Positions 37,252 to 46,343 of a stretch of DNA of 64,000 nt are shown piece by piece. The DNA comes from JAAZMA01 sp036720245 (lineage in GTDB: Bacteria > Bacillota > Clostridia > Tissierellales > Tepidimicrobiaceae): contig DAIMNI010000002.1 in assembly GCA_036720245.1 (NCBI GenBank), positions 1 through 64,000 on the forward strand, read 5' to 3'. How positions within the stretch are numbered: the first letter of the stretch is position 1; each line of letters opens with the position of its first letter. Below the pieces are notes generated by a model. The model worked only from the letters and a program-made list of their open reading frames with translations, had not been told where the DNA came from and made no database searches. The position numbers were made by a program, and so were the translations under genes.

Positions 37252-37614
37252 CTAATTATTGTTTTCTAAAATTCCTAAATGAAGTCCTATATACCCATAT
37301 TCTGATTCAGGTATATTAATATCTAGTTCCTTTTCTAATTCTTCAATTAACGAAGGTATAATTTCATAATTAGAAGAAGATTTTAATTCTTTCAATAGTG
37401 AATCATCTAAAGCTGCGATTTCTTCCCCTTTCTCAATCCTAGAAATGGTTAAGGCTATATGAGTTACAAGCATGGAACCATTTTCTTCTGTAATTTTAAT
37501 ATTTAATCTGTCTTCTACCACTTTAATAAAATTCTCCAAGGCTTTTACTGTATCCCCATTAATTTGTTTAGTTTTTTCTAGTAAATCTAGTCTTTGTTTC
37601 AAACCTATATCCAT
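37252..37614 (-). CDS. yhfY: YhfY-like single PRD-domain protein
   Basis: A 120-residue stand-alone PTS regulation domain. Two histidines typical of PRD modules occur, one in MLVTHIALTISRI and one in YGYIGLHLG. There is no DNA-binding domain, so it probably acts on a partner, perhaps YhfZ or a transporter, depending on PTS phosphorylation. ATG 37614 has the better distance from AAAGG; the ATG at 37623 overlaps it. Confidence 0.8.
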   Translation of the reverse strand: MDIGLKQRLDLLEKTKQINGDTVKALENFIKVVEDRLNIKITEENGSMLVTHIALTISRIEKGEEIAALDDSLLKELKSSSNYEIIPSLIEELEKELDINIPESEYGYIGLHLGILENNN

Positions 37615-37652
37615 ATTAACCATCCTTTATAATTTCAATATAAGCATAATAC

Positions 37653-38621
37653 TTATTTATATAAATGACAGGCTACTTGATGCCCCCCTTGAATTTCCCT
37701 TAAAGGAGGTTTGCTTTCTTTGCAAATGCCCATTGCTTTATTACATCTAGTTTGAAATGCACAACCATCTGGAGGGTTTATTGGTGATGGAATTTCCCCT
37801 TGTAAAATAGTACGCTTTTTCTTTCTCAAAGGGTCTAATGAAGGCACAGCAGATAATAGTGCTTCCGTATAAGGGTGCAATGGAGAGTTAAAAATATCCT
37901 CTGTATCGCCAGTCTCCACTATGGAACCTAAGTACATAACAGCAATTGAATTGCTAATCCTCCTGACCACATTTAAATCATGGGATATAAATATCATTGT
38001 AAGCCCTAATTCTTCTTGCAATTCCATTAATAAACTTAATATTTGTGATTGAATTGACACATCCAATGCTGACACAGGTTCGTCTGCAATCACTAGTTTT
38101 GGATTTGTAATTATAGATCTAGCTATACTTATCCTTTGTCTTTGCCCGCCACTAAATTGATGGGGGTATCTATCTAAATGTTGTATGGAAAGACCAACCT
38201 TCTCTACCATATGAATCACTCTATCTTCTATCTCCCCTTTTCCCAAATTAGAATGGGTTTCTAATGGCTCCGATAAAAGATTTTTAATAGTCATTCTAGG
38301 ATTTAAAGAACTATAAGGATTTTGAAACACCATTTGCATATTCTCTCTAAGTCCTCTCACTTCAGTCTTAGATAAAGATAAAATATCTATTCCATTAAAA
38401 TAAACTTTACCACTAGTAGGCTCAATTAATCTTAAAACACTCCTTCCAGTAGTTGATTTTCCACAACCTGACTCTCCAACTAGCGCAAAGGTTTCCCTTT
38501 CATTAACATTAAAACTTACATTATCAACAGCATATACATACTTCTCTACTTTATTAAGTAATCCCCCTTTTATTGGGAAATATTTTTTTAGATTTTCTAC
38601 CTGTAAAATAGTTTTACCCAT
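37653..38621 (-). CDS. oppF: Oligopeptide/dipeptide ABC transporter ATPase (DppF/OppF)
   Basis: A 322-residue ATPase: Walker A GESGCGKSTTGRS, Q-loop, signature FSGGQRQRISIARS, Walker B LVIADEPVSALD, and the C-terminal oligopeptide extension with cysteines (CAFQTRCNKAMGIC) that can bind Fe-S in this family. I start it at ATG 38621, which overlaps the oppD stop as ATGGGTAA; the upstream ATG at 38669 lies well inside oppD. Confidence 0.93.
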   Translation of the reverse strand: MGKTILQVENLKKYFPIKGGLLNKVEKYVYAVDNVSFNVNERETFALVGESGCGKSTTGRSVLRLIEPTSGKVYFNGIDILSLSKTEVRGLRENMQMVFQNPYSSLNPRMTIKNLLSEPLETHSNLGKGEIEDRVIHMVEKVGLSIQHLDRYPHQFSGGQRQRISIARSIITNPKLVIADEPVSALDVSIQSQILSLLMELQEELGLTMIFISHDLNVVRRISNSIAVMYLGSIVETGDTEDIFNSPLHPYTEALLSAVPSLDPLRKKKRTILQGEIPSPINPPDGCAFQTRCNKAMGICKESKPPLREIQGGHQVACHLYK

Positions 38622-39606
38622 TAATATTCCCCCCATCATAATGCCAGCATCTGCATTTGTGTCCATCACTAATATCTACTAATCTAGGTGCTTTAGTTTT
38701 ACAAATAGGTAAACTAACATCACATCGATTTTCAAATCTACAGCCAACACTAAATTCACCAGCCATAGGTACAGTCCCAGGAATTGTAAATAAATCCTTT
38801 GATTTATCTCCTAAAAATTTGACTGCTTTTATAAGCCCCTTGGTATATGGATGTGCTGTATTATAAAATAGTTCTTCCACATTAGCCTCTTCCACTACTT
38901 GACCAGCATAAAATACTATTACATCCTCACAAGTTTCAGCTATAACGCCTAAGTCATGAGTTATCATAATAACAGATGTATTATTGGTTTGTCTTAATTC
39001 GTTTATTAGCTCTAGAATTTGTGCCTGTATAGTTACATCTAATGCTGTTGTAGGCTCATCTGCAATAAGTAGCTTTGGGTTGCAAATAAGAGCCATAGAA
39101 ATTACAATTCTTTGGAGCATACCCCCTGATAGTTGGTGGGGATAGTCTTTCATAACCCTATCTGGTTGTGGAATACCTACTTTAACCAGCATATCCAATG
39201 CCTTTTCCCGCATTTCCTTTTTAGATAATTTAGTATGAAATTTTAATACCTCCATTATTTGATACTCTATTGTAAACAAAGGGTCTAAAGCTGTCATAGG
39301 TTCCTGAAATATCATGGAGATATCTTTTCCCCTAATGTTTCTCATTTCATTAGGGCTTGCTTCCATAATATCTATTTGCTTATCATCTTGATTAAAAAAG
39401 ATTTCCCCTTCGACTACTTCTAGGGGTGAATCTAATAATTTCATTATGGATAATGCAGTAATACTCTTCCCACAACCTGATTCCCCTACAATTCCCAAGG
39501 ATCCCTTTCTCTTTACATTAAAGCTTACATCTTTAACTAATTCTTTGTTATTTTGTTTTCCCATAACATCAATGCCAAGATTTTTTATTTCAAGAATGTT
39601 TTCCAT
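38614..39606 (-). CDS. oppD: Oligopeptide/dipeptide ABC transporter ATPase (DppD/OppD)
   Basis: A 330-residue ATPase paired with the next gene: Walker A GESGCGKSITALS, signature LSGGMLQRIVISMA, Walker B LLIADEPTTALD, and a Cys-containing C-terminal extension (CRFENRCDVSLPIC). It powers import of peptide-like compounds by the permease pair upstream. It overlaps oppF by eight bases. Confidence 0.93.
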   Translation of the reverse strand: MENILEIKNLGIDVMGKQNNKELVKDVSFNVKRKGSLGIVGESGCGKSITALSIMKLLDSPLEVVEGEIFFNQDDKQIDIMEASPNEMRNIRGKDISMIFQEPMTALDPLFTIEYQIMEVLKFHTKLSKKEMREKALDMLVKVGIPQPDRVMKDYPHQLSGGMLQRIVISMALICNPKLLIADEPTTALDVTIQAQILELINELRQTNNTSVIMITHDLGVIAETCEDVIVFYAGQVVEEANVEELFYNTAHPYTKGLIKAVKFLGDKSKDLFTIPGTVPMAGEFSVGCRFENRCDVSLPICKTKAPRLVDISDGHKCRCWHYDGGNING

Positions 39607-39617
39607 TATTATACCCC

Positions 39618-40466
39618 TTACGACTTAAATTTTGGATCTAATACATCCCTTAAACTATCTCCTAATATATTAAATGAAAGTATTGTTAGAATAATAAAAA
39701 CTGCAGGTGCAATTGTTAGCCAAGGTGCCAATTCCATAAATCTTCGACTTTCACTTAGCATGGAACCCCAGGATGGATTTGGAGGCTGAATTCCCAAGCC
39801 TAAAAAGCTCATAGATGCTTCTGTCAATATGGCACCAGATAGTGCCAATGTTGCTTGAACAGTAAAAGGGGCCAATATATTTGGGGTTACATGTTTAAAA
39901 ATAATCTTAAAAGGTGTTAGGCCTATACTTTCAGCACTAGTTATATATTCCATTGATTTGACTGATATAACTGAGGCTCTAACTGTTCTTGTGAATACAG
40001 GGATATTAACTATTCCAATAGCAATCATTGTATTTGTCAAACTTGGTCCAAGGGCAGAAACAATAAAAAGTGCCAATAATATAGATGGGAATGCAAATAA
40101 TATATCCATAAAGCCCATAATAATTATATCGACCTTGCCCTCAAAATAACCTGCTAAAAGGCCTAAAATAAATCCTGCAGTAGCAGATATGCCTACGGAT
40201 ATGATCCCTACTTTTAATGATACCCTGGCTCCATATACAATTCTACTAAAGACATCCCTACCAAATTCATCTGTTCCAAATATAAATCTAGAGCTTGGTG
40301 AAGCTAGTTTAGCATCGTCAAACATCTCTGTTACATCATATCTAGCTATATAAGGTGCACTTAAGGCTATTATTATAATTAAAAATACTCCTATTAAACC
40401 AAATTTTCCTACTTTATCCTCAAATATAGCCTTTATAATTTTTAGCATTCTTCTAAACCAATCCAT
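39618..40466 (-). CDS. oppC: Peptide ABC transporter permease (DppC/OppC)
   Basis: A 282-residue permease with an N-terminal helix, the DEFGRDVFSRIVYGARVSL motif, and five further helices with the coupling-helix EAA loop (EYITSAESIGLTPFKIIFKHVTPN). Its start is four bases after the oppB stop. Confidence 0.93.
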   Translation of the reverse strand: MDWFRRMLKIIKAIFEDKVGKFGLIGVFLIIIIALSAPYIARYDVTEMFDDAKLASPSSRFIFGTDEFGRDVFSRIVYGARVSLKVGIISVGISATAGFILGLLAGYFEGKVDIIIMGFMDILFAFPSILLALFIVSALGPSLTNTMIAIGIVNIPVFTRTVRASVISVKSMEYITSAESIGLTPFKIIFKHVTPNILAPFTVQATLALSGAILTEASMSFLGLGIQPPNPSWGSMLSESRRFMELAPWLTIAPAVFIILTILSFNILGDSLRDVLDPKFKS

Positions 40467-40470
40467 CTAA

Positions 40471-41424
40471 TCACCTTCCTGCCTTCAGACTTATACGTGG
40501 GTCAATATAAGTATATAAAATATCTACAATTAAGTTTATCATTACATTTACAAATGCTATAAATAAGACACAGCCTTGGACTACAGGGAAATCTCTTTGA
40601 TTTATTCCCGTTAATGCCATTTGTCCTAAACCGGGAATCGAAAAAATTTGCTCTGTAACCACAGCTCCACCTAATAAACTTCCAATTTGCATACCTACTA
40701 AAGTGATAATAGGTATTAATGCGCTTTTAAAGGCATGAACAAATAGTACAACTTTCTCTGATGCCCCTTTTGCTTTGACAGTTTTAATAAAATCCTGATT
40801 CAATACCTCTAATAGTGAAGATCTGGTCATTCTCATTATAGATCCGGCCATAATAGCCCCTAAAGTTAAAGAAGGCAAAAGCATTATTTCAAGATTCTTT
40901 AGTGGGGCAGCTGTAAAATTAACATATCCCACTGGTGGATAATAGTTGAATTTTTTAGATAAAAACAATATGGCTAAAGTAGCTAATGCAAAATTAGGTA
41001 CTGATACCCCTAGCAATGCTATAAATCTAACAACCCCATCAATCCAGGTATTTCTCTTTAGTGCTGAAATTATCCCTAAGGGAATGGCTATTATCCAAGA
41101 TATAATTACCGCCATTATAGTTAATTGAAAAGTAATTTTAAATCTATTTATTATTTCTGGGAAAATTTCCTTATCTGTTCTAAAGGATCTGCCAAAGTCT
41201 CCCCTTGCTGCCTTACTAATCCAATTCCAATATTGCTTATATAGTGGTTGGTCTAAACCAAATTTCTTCTCTAGTTGTGCTCTAAGTTCAGGGTTTTCCT
41301 CAATACCTAACATTCCAGATACAACATCACCAGGTATCAACTGCATTATTAGAAAAATACATAGGCTTACCCCAATAAGTATAGGTATAAGCATTAATAG
41401 CTTTCTAATTATATATGCTTTCAT
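40471..41424 (-). CDS. oppB: Peptide ABC transporter permease (DppB/OppB)
   Basis: A 317-residue permease of the DppB type with PGDVVSGMLG near the N-terminus, six helices, the EAA-loop segment QDFIKTVKAKGASEKVVLFVHAFKSALIPI, and the terminal FVNVMINLIVDILYTYIDPRI. It is separated from the binding-protein gene by a strong intercistronic hairpin. Confidence 0.93.
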   Translation of the reverse strand: MKAYIIRKLLMLIPILIGVSLCIFLIMQLIPGDVVSGMLGIEENPELRAQLEKKFGLDQPLYKQYWNWISKAARGDFGRSFRTDKEIFPEIINRFKITFQLTIMAVIISWIIAIPLGIISALKRNTWIDGVVRFIALLGVSVPNFALATLAILFLSKKFNYYPPVGYVNFTAAPLKNLEIMLLPSLTLGAIMAGSIMRMTRSSLLEVLNQDFIKTVKAKGASEKVVLFVHAFKSALIPIITLVGMQIGSLLGGAVVTEQIFSIPGLGQMALTGINQRDFPVVQGCVLFIAFVNVMINLIVDILYTYIDPRISLKAGR

Positions 41425-41440
41425 CGTAACACTCCTTTAA

Positions 41441-41470
41441 TTGAAGGGTTAGACTAAGCTAACCCTTCAA
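41441..41470. other. Hairpin between the peptide-binding protein and permease genes
   Basis: TTGAAGGGTTAG and CTAACCCTTCAA make a perfect 12-base stem with a six-base loop. No T-run follows on the minus strand. A hairpin here commonly protects the upstream mRNA so that the binding protein is made in excess. Confidence 0.75.
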
Positions 41471-41477
41471 TATTCTG

Positions 41478-43040
41478 TTATTCTATAACAATATTTAAAT
41501 AATCAGTGTAAAATGTAGAAGGCTCAAAATTAGATACTTCTTTCCTAACAAAGAAATATTCCATAGGTGATACTAAAAATAAATTTGGACAATCATCTAA
41601 TACTAGCTGTTGAGCCTCTTTGTATACCTTTTCTCTTTCTTTTTCATCTACAGTTGCTTTACCTAATTCCACAAGCTTGTCTACTTCTGGATTAGAATAT
41701 CCCCATACATTTGCAGAGCCATTTGTAGAGAAGAAGAATCCTACTGCTCTATTGGGGTCAGTGCCTGCTCCATTCCTTCCAGCCAGCATTTCATGAGTTC
41801 TATTACTCCAAGCATCTATATATTGTCCAGATTCTAAATTTTGAATTTCTGCCTTAATTCCAATAGCCTCTAATTGCTTTTGAAGTACTTCTCCAGTATC
41901 ACGAATATCATCATATAATCCGACGCCAATTGTGGTCTCAAATCCATCTGGATAGCCAGCATCTGCTAATAATTTCTTTGCTTTTTCAATATTTTGTTGA
42001 TATAAATCTTCACTAGCATAATCTATAGCCCATTTTCCCATTGCTGGAGGTACAAAACCTGTAATCTGGGCTTCTCCATCGTAAACAGTGTCGATTATAT
42101 CTTGTCTATTAATTGCATAACTTATGGCCTGTCTAACTCTTTTATCTTGGAATTTTTCTAAGTCTAAATTAAATCCTAAATAGCTATAATCATTTGATTG
42201 ATAATCCATTACTTGAATATCCGGATTATCCTTAACTAGTGGTATACTTGATGCAGGTAATTTAGCCATGTGAATATTTCCTGTTCTTAAAGCAGCAAGT
42301 CTTGAAGCTTGATCTGTCATAACATAAAATTCAATTCCATCTAGTGTTGGTTTCCCTTCTCGGAAATAATCCTCATTCTTTTCTAAAACTATTCTATTAT
42401 CAGGTATCCATTCTTTTAATTTGAATGGTCCTGTACCACAAGCTTCGTTCATTAAATCTCCATATTCCTCTACTACTTCTTTAGGTACTATTGCACCATA
42501 TAATGATGTAAGATTAGACATAAATGGTGCAAAGGGTTCTTTTAACACAAATTTAACTTCATAATCATTTAGTACTTCGATGGTTTTAATGCAATCATAA
42601 TAGGATTTACCTATTGCTGCTGTTTCAGGATTAAGTACCCTTTCAAAGGAATATTTAACATCATCTGCAACCATTTCTCTACCATTATGGAATTTTACAC
42701 CTTCCCTTAATTTGAAGATATAAGTTACATCATCTGGCTGTTCCCATGACTCTGCTAATCTTGGAACAAAGTTCATATCTTCATCCAGTTCTATTAGGGA
42801 ATCATAAATATGCCTAAAAATTGTAATAGAAGCAGCTGCAGAAATAGTATGGGGATCTAAGCCTGCTGGTTCAGAATCTGTTCCATATTTTAGAATTTGT
42901 TCAACTGCTGGCTTGTCAGCTTTACCAGTTTGAGAATCTCCACCCTCTGGCTTGCTTGCTGATTGTTTCCCACCACATCCCACCAATAATAAATTGAGAA
43001 TCAAAACAAAAATTAGAATAGTACTAGCTTTCTTTTTCAA
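41478..43040 (-). CDS. oppA: Peptide ABC transporter substrate-binding lipoprotein
   Basis: A 520-residue binding protein of the OppA/DppA (SBP_bac_5) family. A lipoprotein signal peptide ends in LLVGC with Cys22 as the lipid site, followed by a Ser/Gly/Lys linker. The family signature around AESWEQPDDVTYIFKLREGVKFHNG is present. The start is TTG 43040 after AGGAGG. It probably delivers the starting compound of the yhf pathway, a peptide or peptide-like conjugate. Confidence 0.92.
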   Translation of the reverse strand: MKKKASTILIFVLILNLLLVGCGGKQSASKPEGGDSQTGKADKPAVEQILKYGTDSEPAGLDPHTISAAASITIFRHIYDSLIELDEDMNFVPRLAESWEQPDDVTYIFKLREGVKFHNGREMVADDVKYSFERVLNPETAAIGKSYYDCIKTIEVLNDYEVKFVLKEPFAPFMSNLTSLYGAIVPKEVVEEYGDLMNEACGTGPFKLKEWIPDNRIVLEKNEDYFREGKPTLDGIEFYVMTDQASRLAALRTGNIHMAKLPASSIPLVKDNPDIQVMDYQSNDYSYLGFNLDLEKFQDKRVRQAISYAINRQDIIDTVYDGEAQITGFVPPAMGKWAIDYASEDLYQQNIEKAKKLLADAGYPDGFETTIGVGLYDDIRDTGEVLQKQLEAIGIKAEIQNLESGQYIDAWSNRTHEMLAGRNGAGTDPNRAVGFFFSTNGSANVWGYSNPEVDKLVELGKATVDEKEREKVYKEAQQLVLDDCPNLFLVSPMEYFFVRKEVSNFEPSTFYTDYLNIVIE

Positions 43041-43051
43041 TTTATTCCCTC

Positions 43052-44071
43052 CTAAATGTTTTTATAAATATAATTGTGCATCTCTCTTCTAAATGGATTT
43101 GTATTTTGCCCTTTCCCATTAGCCATAAGTCTATTGGTGAACATTACAGCCCCAATATTTTTCTCCTTACATATCCATATAGAGGTACCTGTAAAACCTG
43201 TATGCCCACAACCTCCTGGAAACATTTCTTCTGATATTTGCCACCCTAATCCCCTGTCACCTCCTTGATTTTTCATTGATTCTAGAAATAGTTCATTTTC
43301 TGTACTTAAATACATATTAGCAATCCTGGCATATGCATCTACATCAGCAAAAATTCCTGCATGCCCTGATACTCCATTGAAAAAGTAATATGAATTACCA
43401 TCATTTACTTCGCCTATCAGCTCTTTTTCTTTACTTCTCCATTTGTTGAAAACGATATTTCTTTCTTTACACATGTTTTCTTCAATATCATTGCCATAAG
43501 AGCTAGGAGCAATATTAGTTTTATTTACTGGATTAAAATACATGTTTTCTATTCCTAAAGGTTTTTTAATATATTCCTCCAAACATTGTTCCAAATCTTT
43601 ATTAGTTACATATTTTATTATCTCTCCCAATAGCATAAAATTTATATCACTATATTCAGTTTCTTCAACCCAATCGTAGGTTTTTACAATCTTATTTAAT
43701 ATTTTAAAGAAGTTTCCAGTCTCTGCATATATAGGATGCCAGTCCACTAATCCTGCATTATGTATTAATAGCTGTTTTATAGTGATATTTAAATGTCTTT
43801 TGGTAAATCCATCATATTCAGATAGAAAGTGCAATATATCTCCAATTTTACTATCTAGTTCTAATTTTCCTTCATCAATTAAGGACAATACAATAGTTGA
43901 AGTAACTATCTTAGTTAGAGATGCCACATCAAATAAAGTATTAGTATTCACATCGCCAAAAGCCTCTTCATAATATATATTATCTGCATTAAAAACCCTG
44001 ACTACAGCCGAGGGGAAATACTCTTCATCTATATATCTTTTTACAATTGAATCCAAATCCTCTTTAAACAA
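43052..44071 (-). CDS. Serine hydrolase, class C beta-lactamase/D-aminopeptidase family
   Basis: A 339-residue cytoplasmic enzyme (no signal peptide). The serine-lysine pair is Ser51-Lys54 (SLTK); Tyr140 lies in EYSDINFMLLG, the YxN-equivalent; HTG is in GHTGFTGTS near 295. This family includes D-aminopeptidases, DD-peptidases and esterases. Being intracellular and directly behind a peptide importer, it most likely cleaves the imported compound. The start is TTG 44071 after AGGAG. It is the first gene after YhfZ's operator. Confidence 0.88.
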   Translation of the reverse strand: MFKEDLDSIVKRYIDEEYFPSAVVRVFNADNIYYEEAFGDVNTNTLFDVASLTKIVTSTIVLSLIDEGKLELDSKIGDILHFLSEYDGFTKRHLNITIKQLLIHNAGLVDWHPIYAETGNFFKILNKIVKTYDWVEETEYSDINFMLLGEIIKYVTNKDLEQCLEEYIKKPLGIENMYFNPVNKTNIAPSSYGNDIEENMCKERNIVFNKWRSKEKELIGEVNDGNSYYFFNGVSGHAGIFADVDAYARIANMYLSTENELFLESMKNQGGDRGLGWQISEEMFPGGCGHTGFTGTSIWICKEKNIGAVMFTNRLMANGKGQNTNPFRREMHNYIYKNI

Positions 44072-44110
44072 TTAAATCACTCCTTTTTGCAATTTTTATT
44101 TTATAGAATT

Positions 44111-44141
44111 ACATATACAGAATACAGTTCTCTGTATATGT
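44111..44141. promoter_or_regulatory. Predicted YhfZ operator before the catabolic operon
   Basis: An 11-base perfect inverted repeat (ACATATACAGA / TCTGTATATGT) contains an inner 16-base palindrome ATACAG-TTCT-CTGTAT (44122-44137). The inner element recurs upstream of yhfZ. It lies 40-70 bases before the hydrolase start, in promoter territory. Confidence 0.75.
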
Positions 44142-44155
44142 AGAGTTTAAAAAAT

Positions 44156-45091
44156 CTAGTAGGATGGGATCATTGTCCCATTGATTACCTTTTCCTGTAC
44201 TTTAGATATTTCTTCTATTTTTATTCTTTTCGTTAAAATGTCTTTTAATATCTTATTATCTTTATTGGCGACAATTACTGCAATAGTATCTTCCTTTTCA
44301 TTATTAGAATTTCCATTTGATAATGGAACAATACCATAGTCTAATAATTGTTCATTTAATTCATCTCCATTCCATATAGCAGCATCTATAAGATTGTTTT
44401 TAAGATTGGGAAAGATCTGAGCATATGATATTTCAACAAAATCTACATCTAGACCCCGGCATTCATAATTTGTAAGTATAATCTGATCTATAGAATCTGG
44501 GTCTATTCCTACACGCATATTAGGTAGTATTTTATTTTGTTTCTTGTCTGCAAATATAATAACATGTTTACCTACATAGGATTCCTGCCCTAGTTCAGAG
44601 ATTATTTCTATAGATGAAAAATTGCTATGTTTAGGATCTACTGCCAATTTTGAAGTTATTGCAAAATCGTATTTCCCGAAACCCAAAGTTTCAATTCTTT
44701 TACCTGCACCCCTCATAAATGCCAAGCTAAAAGGAATATTGGCCATTTCAAAAGCCTTGTACAATCCAGTTGCCAAACCTTCATAACGTTTGGAATAAGG
44801 TAATGGCATAACTCCCATTATAGTCTCGAAACCTGAAATATCCCATAACTTTTTATAATCCATGGAAAGCATAAAAGTACCAAGATGCCCTCTACTCTCC
44901 AAATCTATAGCTCGCTCGTCTCGCAAAAATTTAATTGCAGATTGAATTGTCCCCCTACCTGTCCCAAAATTATCCGCATATTCTTCTACAGTTTTAATTC
45001 TATCACCTATATCGTGAATTATAAATTCTCTTGCCAAATACATAGTTACTTCGCCATTTTTCGACATCAGCTTTCTTTTATAATAATCCAT
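44156..45091 (-). CDS. yhfZ: YhfZ-like transcriptional regulator
   Basis: A 311-residue regulator. A GntR-like winged helix (about 1-75: IKTVEEYADNFGTGRGTIQSAIKFLRDERAI) is joined to a periplasmic-binding-protein-like effector domain (about 85-300: GVMPLPYSKRYEGLATGLYKAFE and GVGIDPDSI-type segments). This matches E. coli YhfZ, the dedicated regulator of yhf operons. A shared palindrome lies both over its own start region and before the downstream operon, suggesting autoregulation and control of all 13 following genes. The effector domain should bind a pathway compound. Confidence 0.85.
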   Translation of the reverse strand: MDYYKRKLMSKNGEVTMYLAREFIIHDIGDRIKTVEEYADNFGTGRGTIQSAIKFLRDERAIDLESRGHLGTFMLSMDYKKLWDISGFETIMGVMPLPYSKRYEGLATGLYKAFEMANIPFSLAFMRGAGKRIETLGFGKYDFAITSKLAVDPKHSNFSSIEIISELGQESYVGKHVIIFADKKQNKILPNMRVGIDPDSIDQIILTNYECRGLDVDFVEISYAQIFPNLKNNLIDAAIWNGDELNEQLLDYGIVPLSNGNSNNEKEDTIAVIVANKDNKILKDILTKRIKIEEISKVQEKVINGTMIPSY

Positions 45092-45122
45092 TTAGACCTT
45101 CTCCCATTATATTTATTCACAA

Positions 45123-45140
45123 TATACAACTTTCTGTATA
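45123..45140. promoter_or_regulatory. Predicted YhfZ operator before yhfZ
   Basis: TATACA-ACTTTC-TGTATA, with core ATACAA-CTTT-CTGTAT at 45124-45139, has the same half-sites and spacing as the site at 44122-44137. It begins three bases after the -10 element, where bound repressor would block initiation. Confidence 0.7.
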
Positions 45141-45142
45141 CT

Positions 45143-45171
45143 ATATTATCACATAAGTTTAAATCTTGCAA
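45143..45171 (-). promoter_or_regulatory. Sigma-A promoter of yhfZ
   Basis: On the minus strand TTGCAA (45171-45166) and TAATAT (45148-45143) are 17 bases apart. The start site would fall inside the palindrome at 45123-45140. Confidence 0.6.
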
Positions 45172-45311
45172 GAATTTTTGTTCAATTTGTAAAATTAATT
45201 AGTAGTGATAAAGAACCTGAAAGTAAAAGTTAGGAACAACCATATAACTTTGATTGTCCCCACACGAATTCTACAAAATCGACAAAATCCAAGGTGTACC
45301 GGGTAAAAAAA

Positions 45312-46202
45312 TTATTTCATAGGATCAACGTGAACCCTAACCTCATAAATCTTATCTACAGACTTATATATTTTACTTCTTACTGCATCTCCTATTTCAT
45401 GCGCCTCATGAAGTGGAATATCTTTATCAACACAAATATCTAGATCAACTATATAATTTGGTCCGCTTTGTCTCACTCTAATACCATGGGTATCTTTAAC
45501 TCCATCTACACTTAATACATTTTCCCTTATACTACTGATTTTTTCATCTTCTATAGATGAATCCATAATTTGTCTTATTCCATCTTTTAATATATCTATA
45601 CTCATTTTAAGAATGAATAATGAAACTACGATACCAGCAATTGGATCTAATATTGGAAATCCTATTATAGCGCCCCCAATTCCAATAAATGTTGCGACTG
45701 AAGAAAAAGCATCAGATCTATGATCCATAGCGTTTGCTATAGTTGATGGACTATTTATTTTTTTCCCTACTTTGTATGTAACCCTATACATTGCTTCTTT
45801 ACATACTATAGAAAATATGGCAGCATATAAAGCTATAATTCCAGGAGCTTCTATGGAACCACCTTTTATTGTCTTGATGCCTGTATACATTATCTGTAAT
45901 CCTGCAACAAAAAGCATAATACCTACAATTGATGTAGCAATAGCTTCCGCCTTACCATGACCATAAGGATGTTCTTTATCGGCGGGCTTTTTAGCTATTT
46001 TTAAACTTACAAATACTACCGCTGATGCAAAAATATCAGAAGCAGAGTGTAGGGCATCTGCAATCATTGCACTACTGTTTCCTACTATTCCTGCCATTAA
46101 TTTGATTAAAGTTAGAATAACGTTGCCAATTACCCCAAATATTGCCGTCCTCTCTGCTAATTTAAAATCCTCTTGACTTTGTTTGTCATTTTTCAAATGC
46201 AT
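45312..46202 (-). CDS. Cation diffusion facilitator family transporter
   Basis: A 296-residue CDF antiporter with six membrane helices. Metal-site residues are visible: ADALHSASDIF (helix 2; HxxxD) and NAMDHRSDAFSS (helix 5; HxxxD), with KEHPYGHGKAE between. The HD-HD pattern suggests Zn2+/Cd2+ or possibly Mn/Fe export. A C-terminal cytoplasmic domain (about 205-296) has HGIRVRQSG and a closing VRVHVDP. There is no apparent link to the catabolic operons on either side. Confidence 0.92.
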   Translation of the reverse strand: MHLKNDKQSQEDFKLAERTAIFGVIGNVILTLIKLMAGIVGNSSAMIADALHSASDIFASAVVFVSLKIAKKPADKEHPYGHGKAEAIATSIVGIMLFVAGLQIMYTGIKTIKGGSIEAPGIIALYAAIFSIVCKEAMYRVTYKVGKKINSPSTIANAMDHRSDAFSSVATFIGIGGAIIGFPILDPIAGIVVSLFILKMSIDILKDGIRQIMDSSIEDEKISSIRENVLSVDGVKDTHGIRVRQSGPNYIVDLDICVDKDIPLHEAHEIGDAVRSKIYKSVDKIYEVRVHVDPMK

Positions 46203-46263
46203 TTTTTAATCTCCCCACTTCTATATTATTTAAAATCAGTCTTTAATTAAAAATATTCATTAA

Positions 46264-46302
46264 CTCCCGGTGTATACAAGTTTATTAAATATTCACCGGG
46301 AG
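46264..46302 (-). terminator. Terminator after the UroD-family gene
   Basis: CTCCCGGTG (46264-46272) pairs with CACCGGGAG (46294-46302). On the minus strand it is followed by TTAATGAATATTTTT. It marks the end of the tct operon. Confidence 0.7.
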
Positions 46303-46343
46303 CCATTTTTATCATATTTACTTTTCTTCCTTTTGTATAATTC

